Assembly: GCA_016709725.1 (NCBI GenBank)
Contig: JADJMG010000031.1
Coordinates: forward strand, 154,256 to 218,255
Direction of reading: 5' to 3'
Source: Bacteroidota bacterium
GTDB taxonomy: Bacteria; Bacteroidota; Bacteroidia; AKYH767-A; OLB10
Length of the DNA stretch: 64,000 nucleotides
Positions 1 through 9,933 of the stretch are shown here, piece after piece. Positions within the stretch are counted from its first letter, which is position 1. Each line of letters begins with the position of its first letter. The translations under genes and the position numbers were made by a program. A model generated the notes under the pieces. That model saw nothing but the letters and a program-made list of their open reading frames with translations, was not told the origin of the DNA and searched no databases.

Positions 1-184
1 AGTATTATTTGATCGCAAAGAAGGCGATTATTTTGTGGGTAGAACGGAGTTTGATTCACCTGAAGTGGATAATGAAGTGTTAGTCGCCGCGAAAGATACT
101 TATGTTCGTATTGGTGATTTTGCTCATGTAAAAATTACTTCTACTGCAGCTTTTGATTTATACGGAGAGATTGTCAATAAATAA
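1..184 (+). CDS. rimO: RimO, ribosomal protein S12 methylthiotransferase, C-terminal end
   Basis: The open frame enters from the left edge (first full codon at base 2) and encodes the last 60 residues of a radical-SAM methylthiotransferase. The visible part is the TRAM RNA-binding domain, with the RimO-type stretch GRTEFDSPEVDNEVL followed by a short beta-barrel ending ...YGEIVNK. RimO methylthiolates an aspartate of ribosomal protein S12. The related MiaB has a different tail, which favours RimO. The radical-SAM and UPF0004 domains lie outside the window. bshC starts 6 bases after the stop, so the two are probably cotranscribed. Confidence 0.85.
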   Translation, partial: VLFDRKEGDYFVGRTEFDSPEVDNEVLVAAKDTYVRIGDFAHVKITSTAAFDLYGEIVNK

Positions 185-190
185 AACGCT

Positions 191-1783
191 ATGAAAGTAC
201 TTCAGCTTCCATTATCCGAAATCGGTTTTTATAGCAAGCTGATGTTGGATTATACAGAAGGTCATCCTGATCTAGTTCCATTTTATAAATACATACCACA
301 TTTAAATTCTTTTCCAGATGTGATTGAAAATAGAAATCAATTTCCATTTCATCGCGTAGAACTGTTTTCTGAATTAACTACACAACATGCTAACTATTTT
401 GAAAAATTTCCATTGGTAAAAGCGAATGTTGATTCTATAGCGAATGCAAATACATACACTGTCACTACAGGCCACCAACTTTGTATTGCTGGCGGCCCCG
501 CGTACTTTATTTATAAAATTATTTCCACCATTAAGTTAGCTCAGGAATTAAAGGCTAAGTATTCTCAATACAATTTTGTTCCCGTGTATTGGATGGCAAC
601 CGAAGATCATGATATTGAGGAAATCAATCATATACGTGTGTATGGAAAGAAGTTGATTTGGGAAACTAAAGAGCAAGGTGCTAGCGGAAGATTGAAAACA
701 GATTCTACATCTAAATTTTTAGAAGAGTTGATAGACTTGTTCAAGAACGAAGCGTATGGAAATGAAGTTGCCGCTTTATTAAACGAAGCTTATACTAACC
801 ATTCAACTTTAGCAGAAGCCACTCGATCATTTGTATTGAGTTTATTTGGTGATCAAGGATTGGTTGTCATTGATGCAGATTCGGCTCCATTAAAGAAATT
901 ATTTAGTTCCGTCATTCGTGATGAACTGGATGAACAAGCATCCTCATCCATCGTTGAAAAAACAAGTGCTCGATTAGAAAAGAATTACAAAATTCAAGTG
1001 AATCCAAGGGAGATCAACTTGTTTTATTTGGAAGATCAGTTGAGAGCTCGTATTGTAAAGGACGATCATCAAAATTATAAAGTACTGCAAACGGATTTAA
1101 AATTTAGTCGTGAGTTTATTCACGATTTGGTCGACAAACAAGTGGAACGATTTAGTCCAAATGTTATTATGCGGCCCTTGTATCAAGAAAAAATTCTTCC
1201 CAATTTGGCGTACATCGGGGGACCTGGAGAATTGGCGTATTGGTTGCAGCTAAAAGATTTGTTTGATCACTACTCGGTGAGTTATCCAGTTTTAGTGCCG
1301 CGTAACAACGCAGTAATTGTTCCTTCTAAAGCATTAGATAAATTTACAAAGCTTGGATTTTCTGAAAAAGATTTATTTAGAAATTTCGATGATCTCGTTC
1401 GTGAATGGTTAGCGACGCAAGAGGAAATAGCTCCTGGAATTGAGGATGCAAAGGAAAAGTTGAAAAGCATCTATACTGATCTCGAGAAATTATTTTTGGT
1501 AGCAGATCCAACTTTAGCACCCAGCGTTCAAGCAGAAATGCAAAAGGTGAGTAATGGGTTGGATAATTTAGGGAAGAAAGGACAAGCAGCCTTAAAACGA
1601 AAACATGAGGTGGCTTTGAATCAGATTCAATCGGTACTGGATAAAGTAAATCCGAATCAAACACCACAAGAGCGTTATGATAATTTTCTGGGATTTTATG
1701 TGAAAAGTGGATCTGAAATGATTACTGAATTGATTAATCAATTTCAGCCTTTCGATTATAAGATGACAATGATTATTGATTGA
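191..1783 (+). CDS. bshC: BshC, bacillithiol biosynthesis cysteine-adding enzyme
   Basis: The 530-residue product has the usual length of BshC, which ligates cysteine to glucosaminyl-malate in the last step of bacillithiol synthesis in the cytoplasm. Family hallmarks are the N-terminal VTTGHQLCIAGGPAYFIYK stretch, the YWMATEDHDIEEINH motif, and YIGGPGELAYW near residue 345. The C-terminal third (about residues 400-510) is predicted coiled coil, as in the family. The frame is intact. It starts with ATG 6 bases after rimO, and its stop overlaps a TTG of the next frame. BshC occurs in Firmicutes, Bacteroidota and Deinococcus, which supports the placement of the window. Confidence 0.95.
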   Translation: MKVLQLPLSEIGFYSKLMLDYTEGHPDLVPFYKYIPHLNSFPDVIENRNQFPFHRVELFSELTTQHANYFEKFPLVKANVDSIANANTYTVTTGHQLCIAGGPAYFIYKIISTIKLAQELKAKYSQYNFVPVYWMATEDHDIEEINHIRVYGKKLIWETKEQGASGRLKTDSTSKFLEELIDLFKNEAYGNEVAALLNEAYTNHSTLAEATRSFVLSLFGDQGLVVIDADSAPLKKLFSSVIRDELDEQASSSIVEKTSARLEKNYKIQVNPREINLFYLEDQLRARIVKDDHQNYKVLQTDLKFSREFIHDLVDKQVERFSPNVIMRPLYQEKILPNLAYIGGPGELAYWLQLKDLFDHYSVSYPVLVPRNNAVIVPSKALDKFTKLGFSEKDLFRNFDDLVREWLATQEEIAPGIEDAKEKLKSIYTDLEKLFLVADPTLAPSVQAEMQKVSNGLDNLGKKGQAALKRKHEVALNQIQSVLDKVNPNQTPQERYDNFLGFYVKSGSEMITELINQFQPFDYKMTMIID

Positions 1784-1809
1784 TTTCTAAATTGAAAAAT
1801 GTAGGCAAG

Positions 1810-3353
1810 ATGGCATCAAAGGAAGTATTTCTAGAAACGGTTCAAAAAGGTTACACTTTCAAAGGTGGAACAATTCCCCTAGGCGCAGCCGTTTTTAATG
1901 GAGAAGTGTTGAAGGAAGCATTAGTGAATATTCCTTTGTCAACGTTAAATCGTCACGGACTTATTGCCGGGGCAACGGGTACAGGAAAAACGAAGACCTT
2001 GCAAAGTATTGCGGAGGGACTAGCATCGAATGGAGTTTCGGTGATGATGATGGATGTGAAGGGCGACTTGAGTGGAATGGCGATGCCAGGAAATCCACAT
2101 CCTAAAATTGATGAGCGGCAAGAGAAGTTGGGTATTACCTGGAAGCCACAAGCATTTCCTTGTGAGTTGATGAGTTTGTCGAATGAAAAAGGAGTTAGAC
2201 TCCGTGCTACCGTTTCGGAATTTGGTCCCGTATTGTTTTCTAAAATTTTAGGATTGAATGATACCCAGTCGGGAGTGGTTTCATTGGTATTTAAATATTC
2301 TGATGATCGCTCCTTGCCCTTATTGGATTTAAAAGATTTTAAAAAAGTACTTCAGTATTGCACCAACGAAGGGAAGGAGGAAATTAAAAAAGAGTATGGA
2401 GCCATCAGCACAGCTTCGGCTTCGACCATCTTACGGAAAATTATTGAAGTGGAAGAGCAGGGAGCCGATCTGTTTTTTGGAGAAACTTCCTTTGATGTAA
2501 ATGATTTACTTCGACTTGATGATAACGGTAAAGGCTATGTGCATATCGTTCGATTGGTAGATATTCAAGATAAGCCAAAATTGTTTAGTACTTTTATGTT
2601 ATGTCTGTTGGCTGAAATTTATCAATCCTTTCCAGAGGAAGGAGATTTGGAGCAACCAAAATTGGTTTTGTTTATAGATGAAGCCCATCTCATTTTTAAA
2701 GAGGCCAGTGACGCGTTGATGGATCAATTGGAGAGTATCATTAAATTGATTCGTTCGAAGGGTGTTGGTATTATATTTTGTACGCAAAGTCCGGTGGATG
2801 TTCCGGCAGCCATCTTAGGTCAACTTGGATTAAAAGTTCAACATGCATTACGTGCTTTTACCGCTGCCGATCGTAAAGCCATAAAGTTAGTGGCTGAAAA
2901 TTATCCGATCACGGAGTTTTATGATGTTGATTCATTAATTACTGAATTAGGAATTGGAGAAGCGATGATAACATGTTTATCTGAAAAAGGTACTCCAAGT
3001 CCGCTGGTGCACACTTATTTATCGGCTCCCCAATCACGCATGGATATATTGACTCCATCTGAACAAGAGGACTTGCTTGGGCAACCAGCTATGGTGAAAA
3101 AGTACAAGCAGGTTGTAGATCGAGAAAGTGCTTACGAAATGCTTCAGCAAAAGATAAGTCCATCGGAAGAAGAAGACGATTCCAAAAAGAAGGCAAGTTC
3201 ATCTAAAAAGAGGAAAAGTCGGTGATTGGAGAAGCAATTGATAGTACCGTGGGTCGACAAGTTGCCCGCACTTTGGCCCGTGAAGTGACCCGTGGATTAT
3301 TAGGTGTTTTAGGCATTGGAACCTCAAAAAGAGGCAAAAAGTCTTGGTTTTAG
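1810..3353 (+). CDS. HerA/YjgR-like ATPase (DUF853), tail frameshifted
   Basis: This is a P-loop ATPase of the DUF853 (YjgR) branch of the HerA/FtsK superfamily. The Walker A motif is GATGTGKT, counted from an upstream TTG at 1780, with a Walker B-like LVLFIDEAHLIF around residue 306. I prefer the ATG at 1810 (MASKEVF) to the TTG at 1780, which overlaps bshC. The main frame stops at 3225. A second frame, from about 3222 to 3353, continues with a 43-residue tail rich in VGRQVARTLAREVTRGLLG, which closely resembles the conserved YjgR C-terminus. One base is therefore probably gained or lost in the A-rich run near 3200-3220. The cellular role of the family is not established. Confidence 0.85.
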
Positions 3354-3519
3354 GGACCTCTTAAAAGTGTGAATGTATTGATTTTGTTGGTGAACAGGTG
3401 GTTAGCATAGGCGAACGGCTTATTTCTGGCGGTTTTCTCGTTCGGAAGTCGAATCTTCCCGTTCAGCAGTTGAATCGCTTAGTTCAGTGAGTTTTGATAG
3501 GAATAGCTAGCGTTGAATT

Positions 3520-3527
3520 TAACTTTG
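3520..3527 (+). promoter_or_regulatory. -7 box (TAACTTTG) of the TetR gene
   Basis: TAACTTTG fits the Bacteroidota -7 consensus TAnnTTTG and lies 20 bases before the TetR start codon. A TTTTG at 3491-3495 could be the -33 element, although the 24-base spacing is longer than usual. Confidence 0.45.
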
Positions 3528-3547
3528 TTTGACCAAAACAATTACCC

Positions 3548-4162
3548 ATGTTAAAGAGAGAAGAGAAAAAGCAGATGATACTGAACGCAGCGACTGAGTG
3601 TTTTTCAAAGAATGGATATGACAAAACAACACTTGATGAGATTGGCCATAAAGTGAGTCTAAATAAGGCAACCCTGTATTATTATTACAGCAGTAAAGAT
3701 GATTTGTTTTGTGATGTAATTTATGCAGAAGCACACCGCTTTCGTGAATTGGTTCGAGTAGGAATTACTGAAAAAAGAGGAATTGAAAATAAGATTGTCT
3801 TTTTACTTTTTGAACGTACTAAGTTTTATCAGCATTTAAGTTTACTACACGATATTATTGTTGAGCAGGGTAGAAAGATAGAGCCCATTTTTATTTCACT
3901 CAGAGATAGTATTTATAAAGAAGAGCGAAATTTATTAGTTGCTATTATTAAAGAAGCCATGGATCAAGGCGAGATTCGTTATTCAGATGCGAATCGTGTA
4001 GCTGATGTTTTTCTTAAGATGGCGAATAGCATGGCTGTTGAAAGTAATCAAGCAGTTATGATGAATGATGACAAGGGATTTGACTCCTCGAATGATCCTA
4101 TTTTAGATGATATTCGATTTACTACCCGACTGATCGTTTCTGGTATTAGTGCACGCGCTTAG
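3548..4162 (+). CDS. TetR/AcrR family transcriptional regulator
   Basis: This 204-residue protein has an N-terminal TetR DNA-binding domain at residues 5-50. The helix-turn-helix core is TTLDEIGHKVSLNKATLYYYYSSKDDLFCDVI, given here only as a region because the exact helix limits are not certain. The rest is an all-helical ligand-binding and dimerisation domain with no recognisable ligand signature. It sits alone 78 bases upstream of an amylase and an MFS transporter on the same strand, so it may regulate them, but nothing in the sequence proves this. Target and inducer are unknown. Confidence 0.85.
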   Translation: MLKREEKKQMILNAATECFSKNGYDKTTLDEIGHKVSLNKATLYYYYSSKDDLFCDVIYAEAHRFRELVRVGITEKRGIENKIVFLLFERTKFYQHLSLLHDIIVEQGRKIEPIFISLRDSIYKEERNLLVAIIKEAMDQGEIRYSDANRVADVFLKMANSMAVESNQAVMMNDDKGFDSSNDPILDDIRFTTRLIVSGISARA

Positions 4163-4240
4163 CTTAACATTCTGTTGTGAATAAAGCGTTTGCCTTTTTA
4201 TAATTAGTGCAAGTGGATAGACTATTTTCATACCTGAAGT

Positions 4241-6007
4241 ATGAAGAGTTACCACTTTAAATCCGGTTCTAGTAAATTAGTTATTTATCAATTGTTGTTG
4301 CGTGTTTTTTCAAATGTAAATAGCAAGAATAAATTGTACGGTACACTCGCCCAAAATGGGAGTGGAAAATTCAATGATATTAATTCGAAGGTATTAAATA
4401 GCCTAAAGGATTTAGGTATATCGCATATTTGGTATACTGGAATTTTAGAGCATTCTTCGCTCTCAGCTTACAAGGAAAACGGAATTCTTGCTGATGATCC
4501 GCATGTAGTAAAAGGTCGCGCAGGTTCACCTTATGCCATTCGAGATTATTATGATGTGGATGCTGATTTATCAGTCGATGTAGTGAATCGGATGGCAGAA
4601 TTTGAGCAGATGATTCAACGTACGCATGAATGCGGATTGAAAGCGATTATCGATTTTGTTCCCAATCATGTGGCGCGATCTTATCATTCTGATATGAATC
4701 CTGGACGCAAAAGTGATTTTGGTGTGGATGATGATACGCAAAAATTGTTCGCTCCGCAAAATGATTTTTTGTATTTGCAAAATGAAACATTTCAATTTCC
4801 TTCCGACTATATTCCTCTTGATGGGGGAACATTGCCTCGAGGATATAAAAAATTTGTTGAATCACCTGCTAAAGTGACTGGCAACGATGTGTACTCTTCA
4901 CATCCTTCTTCCAACGATTGGTTTGAAACCATTAAAATTAACTTTGGTGTAGACCCAAATCCACCGCATCATTGTTTCTTTGATCCCATTCCTTCTTCAT
5001 GGATAAAATTACTCGACATACTGCTTTATTGGTGCGAGAAGGATGTAGATGGATTTCGATGTGATATGGCGGAGATGGTTCCCGCAGAATTTTGGGAGTG
5101 GATTATTCCCTGCGTAAAAACGCATTATCCCAAGGTGATTTTTATTGCCGAAATATATAAGCCAGAATTGTATGAACATTATTTGGATAAAGGATATTTT
5201 GATTTTCTCTATGATAAAGTAAGTTTATATGATACCTTGGGTGGAATCATTCGCGGATATCATTCGGCAGACGATATTTCGAATTGTATTCGAAGTGTCG
5301 AGAAATATTCGGAGCGAATGCTTTCATTTATGGAGAATCACGATGAGGAAAGAATTGCTTCTCGTTTTTTTGCTTCTAATCCATTTGCGGGAATACCTAC
5401 TATGGTAATTTCAGCGTGCATCTCAAAAGGCCCTGTCATGATTTATTTTGGACAAGAAGTTGGAGAGTCGGCTACCGATGTTGTTGGATTTGCAGGCGAT
5501 CGAGGACGTACTTCTATTTTCGATTATTGCTCAGCACCTGAATTGCAGAAATGGTTTAATAAAGGTAAGTGTGATGGGGCTCTACTTTCTCCCGAACAAA
5601 AAACTTTGCGAGATACCTATTCATTGCTGTTGAATTTTGTGTCAAAAAGTGATGCCATTCATCACGGTGGATTATACGATTTGCAATATGCAAACCGTCA
5701 TCACCAAAGTGAAGGGTTTGATGAGAAATTCCATTTTGCATTCTTAAGACATAGTAAGGAAGAAAAATTATTGGTGGTCGTTAATTTTAATAAGGATACC
5801 GAGTATGAAACGTATATCAGGATCCCAGCCGATGCTCTTGTTTGTATGGGCATGGATGTAAAGAAAAAGTTTAACTTTACAAGTGTGTTGGGAAGTGCGG
5901 TGTTAGGGAGTCATACAGCCGATGAACTTTATGAGGAAGGAAATCGTTTTTCGGGATTGAAATTAAAGTTAGTACCGAATAGTGCTTACATCATTTGTAT
6001 ACATTAA
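4241..6007 (+). CDS. GH13 alpha-amylase family glycoside hydrolase
   Basis: This 588-residue protein has the GH13 catalytic barrel. Region I is DFVPNHVAR (near residue 144). The nucleophile region is GFRCDMAE with Asp275, the acid/base is in FIAEIY with Glu304, and the transition-state Asp368 is in MENHDEER. The early SPYAIRDYYDVDADL motif is also typical. A C-terminal beta domain follows from about residue 490. There is no signal peptide, so it should act in the cytoplasm on alpha-glucans or maltodextrins. The stop lies just before an MFS transporter gene, suggesting a joint role in sugar use, although the exact substrate cannot be read from the sequence. Confidence 0.92.
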   Translation: MKSYHFKSGSSKLVIYQLLLRVFSNVNSKNKLYGTLAQNGSGKFNDINSKVLNSLKDLGISHIWYTGILEHSSLSAYKENGILADDPHVVKGRAGSPYAIRDYYDVDADLSVDVVNRMAEFEQMIQRTHECGLKAIIDFVPNHVARSYHSDMNPGRKSDFGVDDDTQKLFAPQNDFLYLQNETFQFPSDYIPLDGGTLPRGYKKFVESPAKVTGNDVYSSHPSSNDWFETIKINFGVDPNPPHHCFFDPIPSSWIKLLDILLYWCEKDVDGFRCDMAEMVPAEFWEWIIPCVKTHYPKVIFIAEIYKPELYEHYLDKGYFDFLYDKVSLYDTLGGIIRGYHSADDISNCIRSVEKYSERMLSFMENHDEERIASRFFASNPFAGIPTMVISACISKGPVMIYFGQEVGESATDVVGFAGDRGRTSIFDYCSAPELQKWFNKGKCDGALLSPEQKTLRDTYSLLLNFVSKSDAIHHGGLYDLQYANRHHQSEGFDEKFHFAFLRHSKEEKLLVVVNFNKDTEYETYIRIPADALVCMGMDVKKKFNFTSVLGSAVLGSHTADELYEEGNRFSGLKLKLVPNSAYIICIH

Positions 6008-6018
6008 AAATAATTTAT

Positions 6019-7272
6019 ATGCCGAAGCAAGGAACTAAGAATCCTTTTAATATGGTCGTTTTAGTAGCGGCTTTAGGGTATTTTGTAGATATCTACGATC
6101 TGCAATTGTTTAATGTGGTGAGTAAAGATAGCTTACGAGGTATTGGAATTTTAGATCCCGTGGTAATCGATCGTTATGATTATTTATTATTTCTCTGGCA
6201 GATGTGCGGTATGTTGATTGGTGGATTACTCTGGGGAATTTTAGGCGATCAAAAAGGTAGAATGTCGGTTTTGTTTGGATCGATTTTAATTTATTCGTTA
6301 GCGAATGTAGCGAATGCTTTTGTTGTCGATTTAACACAATACAGCATCGTACGATTTATTGCTGGCGTAGGATTGGCAGGTGAATTGGGAGCAGCCATCA
6401 CGTTAGTTTCAGAAATTATGCATCGAGAGAGTCGAGGTTATGGAACATTAATCGTGGTTACGATGGGAGCACTTGGCGCGGTGGCAGCTGCGTTAATTAG
6501 CAATAATCCCTTTGTGATTTTTGGATTGCAACCTTGGCAGATGGCTTATATCATTGGAGGTGTACTTGGACTCGTTTTGCTATTGTTGAGAGTGAGTACA
6601 TATGAGTCGGGGATGTTTGAACACATGAAGCATAATAATCAAATCAAGAAAGGAAATTTCTTGATGTTGTTTACGAACCGTGAACGTTTCAAAAAGTATT
6701 TGGCTTGCATCTTAGTCGGACTTCCCGTTTGGTTTTGCATCGGGATCTTAATAAAATTCTCCGATAAATTTGCCGCCCTCGTAGAGGTTGTTGGTGAAGT
6801 AAAAGTAGGTTATGCCATTATGTATGCATATTTGGGATTGTCGGTTGGTGATTTAATTAGTGGATTATTAAGTCAACTGTTGAAGAGTAGAAAGAAAGTA
6901 GTGGTCGCTTATTTGTTATTCACTATTGTTCTTGTCTTTGTATTTCTTTTTGCAAAAGGATTGCCTGCCAATTCATATTATTTCCTTTGTTTCTTGATGG
7001 GATGTGCTACTGGTTATTGGGCGCTCTTTGTAACCATAGCTTCCGAGCAATTTGGAACCAATATTCGTGCTACAGTAACGACCACGGTTCCAAACTTTGT
7101 ACGAGGCGCAGTGGTTCCCATTATTCTTGGATTTAAAACTTTAGAAATGAGCATAGGTGCTGTCAATGGCGCCTTAGTAGTTGGTGGGATTTGTATCTCA
7201 CTCGCAATGTTGGCAATATTTAGTTTAAAAGAGACGTTTTCTAAAGACCTTGATTATATCGAAATATCATGA
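6019..7272 (+). CDS. MFS transporter
   Basis: This is a polytopic membrane protein of about 417 residues with around 12 hydrophobic segments. The first cytoplasmic loop carries the MFS signature-like stretch GGLLWGILGDQKGRMSVLFG, and a long polar central loop (NNQIKKGNFLMLFTNRERFKK) separates the halves. I chose ATG 6019 (MPKQGTKNPF). The upstream frame could begin at 5995, but that overlaps the amylase stop. It resembles the sugar/organic-acid MHS-type branch (DxxGRR-like loop, large central loop), but I cannot name a substrate. It overlaps the next gene by four bases (ATGA at 7269-7272). Confidence 0.88.
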   Translation: MPKQGTKNPFNMVVLVAALGYFVDIYDLQLFNVVSKDSLRGIGILDPVVIDRYDYLLFLWQMCGMLIGGLLWGILGDQKGRMSVLFGSILIYSLANVANAFVVDLTQYSIVRFIAGVGLAGELGAAITLVSEIMHRESRGYGTLIVVTMGALGAVAAALISNNPFVIFGLQPWQMAYIIGGVLGLVLLLLRVSTYESGMFEHMKHNNQIKKGNFLMLFTNRERFKKYLACILVGLPVWFCIGILIKFSDKFAALVEVVGEVKVGYAIMYAYLGLSVGDLISGLLSQLLKSRKKVVVAYLLFTIVLVFVFLFAKGLPANSYYFLCFLMGCATGYWALFVTIASEQFGTNIRATVTTTVPNFVRGAVVPIILGFKTLEMSIGAVNGALVVGGICISLAMLAIFSLKETFSKDLDYIEIS

Positions 7273-7631
7273 AGAAAACGACATTAGTTATTGGTGCTTC
7301 AACAAATCCTTCGCGCTATTCTTTTCTGGCCATAAATCGATTGAGAGAACATGGACATCCTGTTTTTGCCATGGGATTAAAAACAGGTAAAGTAGGAGAT
7401 GTAGACATTTTTACAGAACATAAATTTTTATCGGATATCCATACCGTTACTTTGTACGTAGGACCAAGTCATCAAGAAAATATTCGTGATTATGTGATTA
7501 GTCTGGAACCTAAAAGAGTAATTTTTAATCCCGGAACGGAAGATCTTCTTTTTCAATCCATGTTAAAAAATGCCGGAATTCCATTTGAAGAAGCTTGTAC
7601 TTTAGTCATGCTAGGAACGGGTCAATATTAG
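7269..7631 (+). CDS. CoA-binding domain protein (YccU-like)
   Basis: This 120-residue single-domain protein has a Rossmann-like CoA-binding fold. It starts with TTLVIGASTNPSRYSFLAINRL, a nucleotide-binding loop, and continues through VTLYVGPSHQE and RVIFNPGTED. These are typical of the short CoA_binding_2 (YccU) proteins. The start codon overlaps the stop of the MFS gene (ATGA), so it is translationally coupled. Its physiological role is not known. It is followed by a tandem repeat and then by a converging two-component system. Confidence 0.88.
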   Translation: MKKTTLVIGASTNPSRYSFLAINRLREHGHPVFAMGLKTGKVGDVDIFTEHKFLSDIHTVTLYVGPSHQENIRDYVISLEPKRVIFNPGTEDLLFQSMLKNAGIPFEEACTLVMLGTGQY

Positions 7632-7701
7632 CTGTTTACAGTAAATATATCCAATATCTAAAATCTGCCATCGGCAAGCTCAGGCAGCACTTCCTTCTCC
7701 C

Positions 7702-7782
7702 TCGCGAAACTTCGCGATCCGAACTCCGTCGCGAAGCTTCGCGATCCGAACTCCGTCGCGAAGCTTCGCGATCCGATCTCCG
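7702..7782. repeat. 27-bp unit, three tandem copies
   Basis: Three adjacent 27-bp units lie at 7702-7728, 7729-7755 and 7756-7782. Each begins with a copy of the palindrome TCGCGAAGCTTCGCGA (the first copy has AAAC for AAGC) and is followed by TCCGAACTCCG, with A to T in the last. A related palindrome, TCGCGAGGCTTCGCGA, is at 15214-15229. The array lies between two converging genes. Confidence 0.9.
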
Positions 7783-7791
7783 ATCTCCCAT

Positions 7792-9141
7792 CTAAAATCT
7801 CAGCGTAAACTCCGTTCCTACATTCGGCGTGGACTCAACAATGATTTCAATTTTGTGAAATCCTGCAATGGTTTTAACGAGCGGTAAGCCTAAGCCATAT
7901 CCATCTGCTTTATTTTTATTGAGTCGTTTGAATCGATCAAAAATTCCGTTTATATCTGTTTTGTCAATTCCAATTCCACTGTCCTTAATTTCAATTTGAA
8001 ATCTACCGTCTTTGACATGAGTATAAATATCGATATTTCCACCGTCTTTGTTATACTTGATGGCATTGTTGATCAAATTCGTTATCATGGTAAAGAGTAA
8101 AGTGCGATTGCAGTGGGTGATGTTATAATCGTCGTAAAAGTATTTATGCAGCGTGATGTTCTTTTCTGTTAATCGTTCTTCAATCTCTTCAAGCACCTCG
8201 TCCATCAATTCAATGGCGCCAATGGCATCTTGCTTGAGGTATTGATCGTTTTCAATTTTTGAAATTAATAAAAGAGCTTTTATAATTCTACTCATTCGAT
8301 TCAAGGTGCGCTGTGAATCAGAAAGTTTGATGAGTAACTCATCCGATAAATTTCCTTCGTTAATGATGTTCTCCAGCCGATTTTGAATGATGCTGATGGG
8401 TGTTTGCAACTCGTGAGACACATTGCTGATAAACTCTTTTTCGATTTGAAAGGAGTCTTTCAATTTATGCATCATTTCATTGATTCGATTGTCGAGCTGG
8501 TTAAATTCAGCCGTTGAACTTGGAATGGGTGTAAAATTGAAATAGGCAGGCGACGGCACAGGAAGAAGTTTGGTGCTGATGATGCTATTCAATGGTTTTA
8601 ATAGTAATCGAGCAAAGGCAAGATCAATGAATAGGGAGATCAAAATCACCCCTAACATCATGACCAATAGAAAGCGCTGAATAATAGATTTTAATTCGTC
8701 GATGGTGCTGATGCCTTCACCAATATTCAGTTCGTACATTTGGTTGTCGTATAAAAAGGGCCGACTAATAATTCGATGTTGTAATTTTTCTCCCTCAATG
8801 CTCCAAGTCTCATTTCTAATTTGAGTCCCATTGTTCATTTTTAAAGGATCCGTGATGGGGTAGATGGCAACAAATTCTTCTTTTAAGATATTGTAACTTT
8901 CAAAACTACAATCTTGTTCACGAACGATGTCGGCTATACTTCCTCTTTTTACAGTTAGTAAGATTCGTTCACTTCTTGCGACTAATCTTTTGTCGATATG
9001 TTCATAGACGATTCTTTCTACCAAAATTGGCAACAACGTCATAAAAGCTAAAATGATGAGCGCTTTGGAAACTGCATTGTAAAGCGCAAACTTGACCTGT
9101 ATGGTCATTGACTTTTTAGGACGGTGTTGTAGAGCAGTCAA
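7792..9141 (-). CDS. Sensor histidine kinase
   Basis: This 449-residue protein has one membrane segment near residues 25-45 and a second near 150-170. They bracket a periplasmic sensor domain and precede a HAMP-like linker. The HisKA box is ISNVSHELQTPISIIQNRLENI (phospho-acceptor His in SHELQTP). The ATPase has N (LINNAIKYN), G1 (IEIKDSGIGID), F (IFDRFKRLNK) and G2 (GYGLGLPLVKTIA) boxes. The gene begins 4 bases after the response regulator stop, so the two form an operon. The stimulus is unknown. A later start, MTIQVKF at 9108, is also possible. Confidence 0.93.
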   Translation of the reverse strand: MTALQHRPKKSMTIQVKFALYNAVSKALIILAFMTLLPILVERIVYEHIDKRLVARSERILLTVKRGSIADIVREQDCSFESYNILKEEFVAIYPITDPLKMNNGTQIRNETWSIEGEKLQHRIISRPFLYDNQMYELNIGEGISTIDELKSIIQRFLLVMMLGVILISLFIDLAFARLLLKPLNSIISTKLLPVPSPAYFNFTPIPSSTAEFNQLDNRINEMMHKLKDSFQIEKEFISNVSHELQTPISIIQNRLENIINEGNLSDELLIKLSDSQRTLNRMSRIIKALLLISKIENDQYLKQDAIGAIELMDEVLEEIEERLTEKNITLHKYFYDDYNITHCNRTLLFTMITNLINNAIKYNKDGGNIDIYTHVKDGRFQIEIKDSGIGIDKTDINGIFDRFKRLNKNKADGYGLGLPLVKTIAGFHKIEIIVESTPNVGTEFTLRF

Positions 9142-9145
9142 ATGC

Positions 9146-9820
9146 TTATGCGTTTACACGATAGCCTACACCACGTACAGTTTCAAACCAATCAACGCTG
9201 GATTGTGCTGATAATTTTTTACGTAAATTTTTTACGTGTACATCAATGTAGTTCGATTCGTAATCATCTTCTAAAACATCACCCCAAATGTGTTCGGTGA
9301 GTTGAATGCGTGTCAATACTCTGTTTTTATGTAATGCTAAGTAATGCAATAAATCAAATTCTTTTTTGGTGAGATTGATGCTATTGCCATGGCAATGAAC
9401 CGTGCGATTTTGAATATCTATATCAAAATCATGAATACTCATTACATTGGATTTAAGTCCGTGCTTGCGACGTAAAATGGCTTGCATACGACTGTGTAGT
9501 TCGGCTAAAGAAAATGGTTTAGCAATGTAATCATCGGCACCTAAATCGAGACCTGTGATTTTATCTTCTACTTCACTGCGTGCGGTGAGCACAATGAACG
9601 CACTTTCTATTCCAGCCTTTTTCGACTCTCTCAATAAATCCAAACCATCCATATCAGGCAAACCTAAATCGAGTAGGACGAAATCATAAGAGTTGGCGTG
9701 GATTTTATCCGATGCGCTTTTTCCGTTAAAAGCAACATCACAATTTAAATTTTGTCGGGAAAGATAAATTTCCATCTCGTGCGACAAGGAGCGTTCATCT
9801 TCTACAATTAGTACGTTCAT
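9146..9820 (-). CDS. OmpR-family response regulator
   Basis: This 224-residue protein has a receiver domain (residues 1-115), with the acidic pair at E7-D8, the phospho-acceptor Asp in DFVLLDLGLPDMDG and the conserved Lys in ADDYIAKPFSL. A winged-helix Trans_reg_C DNA-binding domain follows (about 125-222, ending WFETVRGVGYRVNA). It is the first gene of a two-gene operon with the kinase downstream. No targets can be read from the sequence. Confidence 0.95.
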   Translation of the reverse strand: MNVLIVEDERSLSHEMEIYLSRQNLNCDVAFNGKSASDKIHANSYDFVLLDLGLPDMDGLDLLRESKKAGIESAFIVLTARSEVEDKITGLDLGADDYIAKPFSLAELHSRMQAILRRKHGLKSNVMSIHDFDIDIQNRTVHCHGNSINLTKKEFDLLHYLALHKNRVLTRIQLTEHIWGDVLEDDYESNYIDVHVKNLRKKLSAQSSVDWFETVRGVGYRVNA

Positions 9821-9869
9821 AACCGAATAAATTTTTTTGGATTCCTTTACTCTCTGTACATTAACGCTA

Positions 9870-9877
9870 CAAAGATA
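9870..9877 (-). promoter_or_regulatory. -7 box (TATCTTTG) of the two-component operon
   Basis: On the minus strand TATCTTTG matches TAnnTTTG and lies about 50 bases upstream of the response regulator ATG. I did not see a well-spaced -33 TTG. Confidence 0.4.
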
Positions 9878-9933
9878 GGAAACGCAAATGTAAATGAGCT
9901 ATATGAAGTTTTGAGGAGTTATTGCGTGACTTT

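Noticed and set aside
7702..7782. Possible CRISPR array
   Set aside because: The units are directly abutting with no unique spacers, and no cas genes are present.
7595..7795. 66-codon frame with SRSELRREA repeats
   Set aside because: It is only the translation of the 27-bp tandem palindromes and overlaps the CoA-binding gene; no independent coding signal.
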